Of a DNA stretch of 64,000 nt, positions 58,450 through 64,000 are shown one piece after another. The stretch lies in contig NZ_LPWA01000109.1 in the NCBI RefSeq assembly GCF_001510895.1, positions 124,001-188,000 of the forward strand. Direction: 5' to 3'. Below the pieces are notes generated by a model. The model ran no database searches, was not told the origin of the DNA, and was given only the letters and a program-made list of their open reading frames with translations. How positions within the stretch are numbered: the stretch's first letter is position 1; each line of letters begins with the position of its first letter. This DNA comes from Mesorhizobium loti. GTDB lineage: Bacteria > Pseudomonadota > Alphaproteobacteria > Rhizobiales > Rhizobiaceae. Position numbers and translations under genes: made by a program.

Positions 58450-59516
58450 TTATTCAATACCGAGCTTCTTGCAGCCTTCGGCGTAGCGGTCGGTGCAGAG
58501 CTGGGCTGCGGTCTGGATCTTCTTGTCGATGATCTCGGCCTTGAGGTTCTCCTGCGTCACCACCGCCGGCACGAACAGCTGCGAGGGCGTGTCGTAGAGC
58601 GTCGTCTCGGCTTTCGGAGTCTCGCCCTTGAGAAGCTGCACCGCAACGTTCGCGGCCGCCGCGGCGACGATTTCGCTCGGCTTGGAGATAGTGTTGTACT
58701 GGTCGCCGGCAATGATGAGCTGCAAGGCGGCGATGGTGGCGTCGTTGCCGGTCACCGTCGCACCGGATCGACGCCGGCGGCTTTGAACGCGGCGATGGCG
58801 CCGCCGCCGGTGCCGTCATTGGCGGCGACCACGCCGACGATCTTGTTGCCGAAGCGCGAGATCTGCCCCGCTGCCCATTGCTGTGCATTCGACGGCGCCC
58901 AGTTCGGCGTGTCGAACTCGGCGAGCGTCTTGTAGCTGCCGGTCTTGAGGCCTTCATGGATACCGTCCTTGATCAGGCCCGCCGCGGCGTCGGTCGGAGA
59001 GCCGTTGATCTGCAGCACGCCGACATCGCCGTCGCTCAATACGCCCTTGGCCTTGAGATGCTCGACCAGCGAGGCGGCGATCGCCTTGCCGATGGCCTTG
59101 TTGTCGAACGACACATAGAAATCGGCCTTGGCGTCCGGGATCGGCCGGTCATAGGCGATGACCTTGACGCCCTGAGCCTGCGCATTGTGCACCAGCGACG
59201 CCGCCGCTGCGGAATCGACCGGATCGAGCACGACCACTTTGGCGCCCTGGGTGATCACCGAATTGAACTGCTGCTGCTGTTTGGTGACGTCGGCATCGGC
59301 GTTGAGGTAGAGCACCTTGCAGCTGTCGCAGAGCTTCTTCATCTCGGCGACGAAGCCGGGATGATCATGCTCCTCGTAGCGCGTCGAGCCCTGGTCGGGC
59401 ATCAGGAACGCGACCGTGGAACCCGCAATATCTTGCGCCTTGGCAAAGGTTGCGCCGAGTGCGAGGCCCGAGACGGCCAACGCGGCCACGGTCAATCTGG
59501 ACATGTATCTGGACAT
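58450..59516 (-). pseudogene. Sugar/polyol ABC periplasmic binding protein (XylF-like), frameshifted
   Basis: Two frames joined near 58757 give 355 residues if one base is restored. A signal peptide (MSRYMSRLTVAALAVSGLAL, cleavage after AKA) starts at ATG 59516, after GGAG. The mature part resembles XylF: FLMPDQGSTRYEEHDHPGFV, LYLNADADVTKQQQQFN, VKVIAYDRPI and VAANDGTGGGAIAAFKAAG in the first frame; VTGNDATIAALQLIIAGDQY continues in the second. It is first in the operon and lies 226 bases downstream of the AraC gene on the same strand. The ligand is probably a pentose or pentitol. Confidence 0.8.
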
Positions 59517-59742
59517 AAGGTCTTCTCCATTCCCGTTGTTTGAAGTAATAGACCTCGACATCAGGCTGCGGATGTCTGATCACGTCGCCCGATCGGAAGT
59601 CTAGTGAAACTCGTGCACCAGCCTCACGGCGTCCTCCCGCTGGCATGACACGAGGAAATACTCGTCCCTCGCTGGTTCGCGTGCGCGACCCATCGCTTCG
59701 TCTTGGTTCTTACCTAGGCTTGTTTTCCTCCCAAACTCCTTT

Positions 59743-60627
59743 CTATGCGGCGCGCGCGGCCGCGAAATTATCCGCGACCAGTCGCCTGAACTGCGAAGGC
59801 GGCATGCCCTTCTCGGCCAGGAACTGGCGGTTGAAGTTCGACAGATTGTTGAAGCCGACCTCGAAGCAGATGTCCGAAATCTGCGCCTGCTCGTCGCTCA
59901 TCAGGATCTGGCAGGCGAGGTTGATGCGCAGGCGCTTGATGTATTGCAGCAGCGACATGCCGGTGCGCTTGCGAAACGATCGAGAAAACGCGCTCGACGT
60001 CTGGCCCGCGATCGCCGCCAGGTCGCCTTCGTTGAACTGCTGGGTCAGGTTCTCGCGGATGTAGGCCAGCGCCTGGTTCATGCCCGCAGACATGTATCCC
60101 GACGGGTCCGGCAGATAGTTTTCGCTGGCCAGCACACGCGGCGAGGTCTCACGGCTCAGCGCTTCCATGATCGACATGAACAGGCTGATCCGGTGCACGC
60201 CGTAAGCATGGGTGATCTCGGCCAGCAACGGCATGACCTGCCTGCTTACACTCTTGCTGAAAAGCACGCCGCGCCGCGACAGGTCGAGCAGCGTGGAAAC
60301 GGCGCCGAGTTCGGGGAAGGTCGTGATCGCGCCACCGATGAATTCCTCGCTGAACTGGACCAGCCTGCAGCGCAGCGGGACCGACTGACCTTCGGGAACC
60401 TCGCTGATCCAGTTGTGCGGCAGGTTGGGACCGGCCAGCACGAGATTGCCGATCTCAAACTCGCCGATGAAGTCGCCGACGAAATAGCGGCCCTTGGTCG
60501 CGACGATCTGGTGCAGCTCGTATTCGGGATGAAAATGCCAGCGCACCGTATGGTACGGATAACCGTGCCATTTCACCGCGAATGACTCGCCAGGCCTTAT
60601 CTGTATGACTTCCAGATCGGGTCCCAT
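59743..60627 (-). CDS. AraC family transcriptional regulator
   Basis: A 294-residue AraC/XylS regulator. Residues about 15-110 form a cupin-like sensor (VRWHFHPEYELHQIVATKGR, LVLAGPNLPHNW). Residues about 190-290 hold two helix-turn-helix motifs (FNEGDLAAIAGQTSSAFSRS, ISDICFEVGFNNLSNFNRQF). ATG at 60627 follows GGGAGG; a longer upstream frame is not coding-like. It likely activates the polyol operon starting at 59516. The 226-base gap between them holds a weak inverted repeat (ACGAG 59650-59654, CTCGT 59661-59665) that could be part of its site. Confidence 0.88.
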   Translation of the reverse strand: MGPDLEVIQIRPGESFAVKWHGYPYHTVRWHFHPEYELHQIVATKGRYFVGDFIGEFEIGNLVLAGPNLPHNWISEVPEGQSVPLRCRLVQFSEEFIGGAITTFPELGAVSTLLDLSRRGVLFSKSVSRQVMPLLAEITHAYGVHRISLFMSIMEALSRETSPRVLASENYLPDPSGYMSAGMNQALAYIRENLTQQFNEGDLAAIAGQTSSAFSRSFRKRTGMSLLQYIKRLRINLACQILMSDEQAQISDICFEVGFNNLSNFNRQFLAEKGMPPSQFRRLVADNFAAARAA

Positions 60628-60908
60628 TTGCTTCCTCCCGGAGGCTGTCGGGGGCGCTTCAGCCTTCGAACCGCGGCCGTTGTTTGGCTCATCTAGGGTC
60701 AGGATAACGGCGGCCAAGAATGTCCGCCACCTCGCCACGCCGCGCCGACTGATACGTTTTTGACCATTTTGGACCACGAAGATCGCATCTTCGAAAATTA
60801 GACGCCGCGAACATTGGGAATTGGCCGGCAGCGCACGGGGCGCGTAAAAGTTCGCCTCGAACCACGCTGCCGCATTGCACAATTTCGGTCGGGCTGCACA
60901 ATAAGCAT

Positions 60909-61511
60909 ATGTCCGCCGGTTCGTTGACCATCCTTGTTATCGACGAGAACCGCATCCGCGCCTCGATCATCGAGGCCGGATTGCGGGATGCCGGCCATCA
61001 GCATGTCACGGTGGTCCACGATGTGGCCGGCATCGCCAGGCGCATCGCGGAACTCGAGCCGGACGTCATCGTCATCGATCTCGAAAATCCCAACCGCGAT
61101 ATGCTGGAGAACATGTTCCAGCTTTCGCGTGCGGTGAAACGGCCCATCGCGATGTTCGTCGACCGCTCGGACCAGGCTTCGATCGAAGCGGCGGTGGAGG
61201 CCGGCGTATCCGCCTATGTCGTCGACGGGCTGAAGAAGGAGCGTATCAAGCCGATCCTCGACATGGCGATCAGCCGTTTCAATGCCTTCTCGCGCATGGC
61301 GCGCGAACTGGAGGAGGCGCGCAGCGAGCTCGAGAACCGCAAGGTCATCGATCGGGCCAAGGGCATATTGATGAAGTCGCGCGGCTTGAGCGAAGAGGCC
61401 GCCTACGCGCTTCTGCGCAAGACCGCCATGAACCAGAACCGCAAGATCGCCGAGATCGCCCAGAGCCTGGTGACCGCGGCGGGATTGCTGGGACCGCTGG
61501 AGGGCGAATGA
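60909..61511 (+). CDS. nasT: ANTAR-domain response regulator, nitrate antiterminator
   Basis: A 200-residue protein with a receiver-like domain (LTILVIDENRIRASIIEAGL, VIVIDLENPNRDML) and a C-terminal ANTAR RNA-binding domain (residues about 135-195: DRAKGILMKSRGLSEEAAYA). The order and length match NasT. NasT binds a two-hairpin RNA target in the leader of nitrate genes and prevents termination unless held by NasS. The ATG has no Shine-Dalgarno sequence; instead two copies of TGCACAAT lie just before it (60876-60883 and 60895-60902). Its stop overlaps the nasS start (ATGA). Confidence 0.9.
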   Translation: MSAGSLTILVIDENRIRASIIEAGLRDAGHQHVTVVHDVAGIARRIAELEPDVIVIDLENPNRDMLENMFQLSRAVKRPIAMFVDRSDQASIEAAVEAGVSAYVVDGLKKERIKPILDMAISRFNAFSRMARELEEARSELENRKVIDRAKGILMKSRGLSEEAAYALLRKTAMNQNRKIAEIAQSLVTAAGLLGPLEGE

Positions 61512-62737
61512 GCATGACCGCTGCGCATCAGATCACCGCCGGCTTCATGCCGCTCTTCGACAGCGCCGTTCTGGTCGCGGCCGGCGAGATGGGCTTTGCC
61601 GCCCGCGAAGGCATCGAGCTCAAGCTGCATCGCGAGACCTCCTGGGCCAACATCCGCGACCGCATCGCCATCGGCCATTTCGATGTCGCCCATATGCTGG
61701 GGCCGATGCCGCTTGCCTGCAGCCTCGGTCTCACGCCGCTTGCGTCCGAGACCATAGTGCCCTTCTCGCTCGGGCTCGGCGGCAACTGCGTCACCGTCTC
61801 CAATGCAGTGTGGGAAGGCATGGCGGCGCATGGCGCCGCGCCCGATCTAGATCCGGCGCGCGCCGGGGCGGCACTCGGCGCGCTGATCCACCATCGGACC
61901 GCCGGCCGCGAGCCGCTGCGTTTCGCCGTCGTGCACCCGCATTCCGGGCATAATTACGAGCTGCGCTATTGGCTCGCCGCCTGCGGCATCGATCCCGACC
62001 GCGATGTCGAAATCGTCATCGTGCCGCCGCCCTTCATGGCCGATGCTTTAGCCGCCGGCCGCATCGACGGCTATTGCGTCGGCGAGCCTTGGAACAGCGC
62101 CGCCGTCGCTGCCGGCACCGGGCGCATCGTCACCGTCAAGGCGCTGCTGTGGCGCAACAGCCCGGAAAAGGTGATCGGTGTGCGCAAGGCGTGGGCCGAG
62201 GATAATCCGGACGCGCTGGCGGCGCTGCTGAGGGCGCTGCATCATTCCGCCCGCTGGTGCCAGGACCCGGTAAACCGCGGCGAGTTGGCCGCGCTGATGG
62301 CGAGACCCGCCTTCCTCGGGCAGCCGGAGGCGATCCAGATGCCGGCGCTCACCGGACGCCTTCAGCTCGGCGGCGGCGCGGGGCAGCGCGTCGAGGATTT
62401 CTTCCTGCCGTTCGACAAGGCGGCGAACTTTCCGTGGAAGAGCCACGCGCTCTGGTTCTACACGCAGATGGTGCGCTGGGGGCAATTGCCGCACACGCCG
62501 CAAAACCTGACGATCGCCCGCGACTGCTATCGGCCCGACCTCTATCGCTCGGCGCTGAAGCCGCTTGGCGTGGCGCTCCCCGGCGCCAATGCCAAGGTCG
62601 AGGGCGCGCTGAAGGTCGCGACGCCTGTCGGTTCGGCAGGCGCGAGCCTTGTGCTTGGCCCCGACGGTTTCTTCGATGGCCAGATCTTCGATCCCGACCG
62701 GATCGACGCCTACATAGCAGGGCAGAAGCGCGCCTGA
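61508..62737 (+). CDS. nasS: Nitrate sensor protein NasS
   Basis: A 409-residue protein of the NrtA/CmpA nitrate/bicarbonate-binding family (ITAGFMPLFDSAVLVAAGEM, VAHMLGPMPLACSLGL, GYCVGEPWNSAAVAAGTG). It has no signal peptide, unlike the periplasmic transport proteins of the family, and so fits the cytoplasmic sensor NasS. In the known system NasS binds NasT without nitrate and releases it when nitrate or nitrite is present. Its coupling to nasT supports the call. It is followed by a 560-base stretch before the transporter that contains promoter, RNA switch and a small ORF. Confidence 0.9.
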   Translation: MSMTAAHQITAGFMPLFDSAVLVAAGEMGFAAREGIELKLHRETSWANIRDRIAIGHFDVAHMLGPMPLACSLGLTPLASETIVPFSLGLGGNCVTVSNAVWEGMAAHGAAPDLDPARAGAALGALIHHRTAGREPLRFAVVHPHSGHNYELRYWLAACGIDPDRDVEIVIVPPPFMADALAAGRIDGYCVGEPWNSAAVAAGTGRIVTVKALLWRNSPEKVIGVRKAWAEDNPDALAALLRALHHSARWCQDPVNRGELAALMARPAFLGQPEAIQMPALTGRLQLGGGAGQRVEDFFLPFDKAANFPWKSHALWFYTQMVRWGQLPHTPQNLTIARDCYRPDLYRSALKPLGVALPGANAKVEGALKVATPVGSAGASLVLGPDGFFDGQIFDPDRIDAYIAGQKRA

Positions 62738-62744
62738 TCATTTA

Positions 62745-62779
62745 CGCGCCATTCTTGTGCATTGCACAAAATTTATGCG
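62745..62779 (+). promoter_or_regulatory. Candidate NtrC binding sites
   Basis: CGCGCCATTCTTGTGCA (62745-62761) matches the outer bases of the NtrC consensus TGCACCAAAATGGTGCA at most conserved positions (GC.CCA....GTGCA). TGCACAAAATTTATGCG (62763-62779) follows as a weaker second copy. Together they lie about 110-145 bases upstream of a sigma-54 promoter, the usual distance for an enhancer. The centres are 18 bases apart, closer than classical tandem NtrC sites, so confidence is moderate. A perfect inverted repeat TTGTGC-ATT-GCACAA (62755-62769) spans the junction. Confidence 0.4.
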
Positions 62780-62888
62780 CCCTGCCCGTCCCGCTGATCA
62801 ATGTTTGACCGGGCTCCCGTTCGGCCGGATCAACGCCTGATGCACCTATCAGTTTGATTTTCCTAGAAATCCTTCTTCGAGGCAAAAC

Positions 62889-62903
62889 TGGCACGCTTCG
62901 TGC
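62889..62903 (+). promoter_or_regulatory. Sigma-54 (RpoN) promoter of the nitrate operon
   Basis: TGGCACG-CTTC-GTGC matches the sigma-54 consensus TGGCACG-N4-TTGC with a single mismatch and the correct GG to GC spacing. Transcription would start near 62915, placing all of the ANTAR target and terminator in the leader. Confidence 0.65.
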
Positions 62904-62940
62904 TTTGGAATAGTCGAGCCCCTCGTGGGCAATGGAACAG

Positions 62941-62973
62941 GCGTCCAATGGCGGGCGCACAGGCAAAGCTGCC
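62941..62973 (+). ncRNA. Two-hairpin ANTAR (NasT) antitermination target
   Basis: Hairpin P1: GCGTCC-AATGGC-GGGCGC (62941-62958), a six-pair stem with one G-U pair and a hexanucleotide loop with A at position 1 and G at position 4. After the linker ACA comes P2: GGC-AAAGCT-GCC (62962-62973), again a hexaloop with A1 and G4, though its stem is only three pairs. Paired hexaloop hairpins with A1 and G4 are the known ANTAR target. P2 shares bases 62968-62973 with the left arm of the terminator, so the structures exclude each other. Confidence 0.65.
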
Positions 62974-63035
62974 GCTCAGGTCGACGCGCGATCCCGGATG
63001 TACGGACGCGAGAGGGCCTGGACGGCAGCTTTTTT
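62968..63035 (+). terminator. Leader intrinsic terminator, overlapped by ANTAR hairpin P2
   Basis: Bases 62968-62982 (GCTGCCGCTCAGGTC) pair with 63015-63029 (GGCCTGGACGGCAGC) with one internal mismatch and two G-U pairs, enclosing about 32 bases, followed by six T (63030-63035). The hairpin lies before the first ORF of the nitrate operon, so it would block the operon unless P2 holds its left arm. Confidence 0.7.
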
Positions 63036-63056
63036 CGTTTTGGACCGGAGACGACG

Positions 63057-63236
63057 ATGACGAAACGGATCGGAACTGGCGCTTCGCTGAAGGACTTCAC
63101 CCGCCGCGATTTCCTGATGAGCAGCGCGCTGACGGTGGCGCTCGTCATAGCGGCGCTCCTGTTGTTTCCCATCGGTCACGAGACAGAGGGCAACAGTCCG
63201 CAAGTGACCACGCAAGCCCCGATCTCACCACGCTGA
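63057..63236 (+). CDS. Small membrane or secreted protein upstream of nitrate transporter
   Basis: A 59-residue ORF starting MTKRIGTGASLKDFTRRDFL, with GGAG eight bases before the ATG. It has a twin-arginine-like start (FTRRDFLMSS) followed by one hydrophobic segment (ALTVALVIAALLLFP) and a polar tail. It begins 21 bases after the leader terminator and ends 64 bases before the transporter gene. I do not recognise the family. Position and ribosome-binding site support a real gene, but it could be a chance ORF. Confidence 0.45.
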   Translation: MTKRIGTGASLKDFTRRDFLMSSALTVALVIAALLLFPIGHETEGNSPQVTTQAPISPR

Positions 63237-63300
63237 CCGATGCCGCGCCCCTGATCAACACAACTCGCGGTGCCTCCCACGCCGCAAACCGGAGCCGACC

Positions 63301-64000
63301 ATGACCGCAAACCTCCCAGCCGCGCCCAGCCAGGACAGTGCGTCCCGGCAAGCGCTCGTCATGTCCACCATCGCCTTCACCGTCTGCTTCGCGGTGTGGA
63401 CGATCTTTTCCATCATCGGCGTGCGCATAAAGCAGGAGCTCGGCCTCAACGAGACCGAGTTCGGCCTGCTGGTCGGCACGCCCATCCTGACAGGCTCCCT
63501 CGTGCGCATCGTGCTCGGCGTCTGGACCGACCGCTACGGCGGCCGTCTGGTCTACACCGCGACCATGCTCGCGGCGGCGGTCGCGACCTTCCTGCTCGCC
63601 TTCGCGCATACCTATGAGCAGATGCTGATCGCGGCGCTCGGCGTCGGGCTTGCCGGCGGTTCCTTCGCTGTCGGCGTCGCCTATGTCTCGCGCTTCTTCC
63701 CCGCCGGAAAGCAAGGCACGGCGCTCGGCATTTTCGGCGTCGGCAATGTCGGCGCCGCGGTCACCAAGTTCCTGGCGCCGCTCGTGCTGCTTGCCTGGGG
63801 CTGGCAGTCGGTGGCGCTGATCTGGGCCGCGGCGCTGGTCGTCATGGCCATCGTGTTCTGGTTCACGACCGATGACGATCCGGTCATCCGCGAGCGCCGA
63901 GCCGGCAAGTCGGCACCGCCAAGAAGCTTCTGGCAGGAATTCGCGCCGCTGAGGAACCTGCAGGTCTGGCGCTTCGCCTTCTACTATTTCTTCTCCTTCG
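63301..64000 (+). CDS. NarK-type nitrate/nitrite MFS transporter, N-terminal part (cut by window edge)
   Basis: The frame is open from ATG 63301 to the right end (233 codons). At least five hydrophobic segments are visible, with the MFS loop motif VWTDRYGGRLVY between helices 2 and 3 and, in helix 5, the NarK-type glycine-rich GIFGVGNVGAAVTKF. The N-terminal helix carries AVWTIFSIIGVRIKQELGL, typical of NarK/NasA nitrate transporters. Placement after nasT-nasS and the ANTAR leader supports nitrate or nitrite transport for assimilation. Reductase genes are expected beyond the window. Confidence 0.85.
   Translation, partial: MTANLPAAPSQDSASRQALVMSTIAFTVCFAVWTIFSIIGVRIKQELGLNETEFGLLVGTPILTGSLVRIVLGVWTDRYGGRLVYTATMLAAAVATFLLAFAHTYEQMLIAALGVGLAGGSFAVGVAYVSRFFPAGKQGTALGIFGVGNVGAAVTKFLAPLVLLAWGWQSVALIWAAALVVMAIVFWFTTDDDPVIRERRAGKSAPPRSFWQEFAPLRNLQVWRFAFYYFFSF

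Noticed and set aside
62925..63056. Upstream extension of the small ORF to an ATG at 62925
   Set aside because: This would translate through the ANTAR target and terminator; the ATG at 63057 has its own ribosome-binding site behind the terminator.

Overview
The window looks like chromosome of a GC-rich alphaproteobacterium of the order Hyphomicrobiales, most likely Mesorhizobium or a close relative. The evidence is its density of sugar and polyol ABC importers with LacI, AraC and MocR regulators, a complete protocatechuate pathway, MocA/MocE-type genes, and two dispersed repeats of a kind common in rhizobia (8914-8992 and 43030-43100). I saw no tRNA, rRNA, CRISPR array, insertion sequence or prophage. 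The genus is inferred from gene content only.

Layout. 1-4616 (minus): part of a ribose-type (CUT2) importer in which one permease is fused to an SMP-30/strictosidine-synthase-like domain. 4853-6318: an MFS exporter. 6410-8913 (plus): an ornithine-cyclodeaminase-like gene coupled to a histidine-ammonia-lyase-like gene that lacks the MIO-forming serine. 8989-23121 (minus): fourteen genes in a row. They encode a glycerol-type (CUT1) importer with two different ATPases, a MocA-type oxidoreductase, a TIM-barrel isomerase, a second (CUT2) importer, a DUF4432 mutarotase-like protein, a membrane desaturase/hydroxylase, a MocE-type Rieske ferredoxin and a divergent PanB paralogue. A divergent LacI regulator (23476-24504) probably controls this run. 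The set resembles rhizopine or methylated-polyol catabolism.

24618-32295: the full 4-hydroxybenzoate/protocatechuate branch of the beta-ketoadipate pathway (pcaIJF on plus; pcaDCHGB-pobA on minus). 32415-40157: a sulfatase-like hydrolase, then a LacI-controlled CUT2 system with a TIM-barrel epimerase and a 2-hydroxyacid dehydrogenase. 40303-46390 (minus): trehalose and glucan metabolism (GT4, glycogen-debranching-like enzyme, membrane-anchored OtsA, OtsB). 46503-53759: a polyamine-type ABC importer divergent from a MocR regulator and a DadA-like oxidase, around a dense operator array. 53859-60627 (minus): three short-chain dehydrogenases, a CUT2 importer and an AraC regulator, probably for a polyol.

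60909-64000 (plus): the start of a nitrate-assimilation locus, nasT-nasS. A 560-base leader follows, with a sigma-54 promoter, possible NtrC sites, a two-hairpin ANTAR target and an overlapping intrinsic terminator, then a small membrane ORF and a NarK-type transporter cut by the window end.

Two themes cross the window. First, ten otherwise well-conserved genes each carry one frameshift (nine -1, one +1), which suggests base-calling errors more than gene decay. Second, each of the five importers whose binding-protein gene is followed by a spacer and then a membrane or ATPase gene has a strong hairpin in that spacer.
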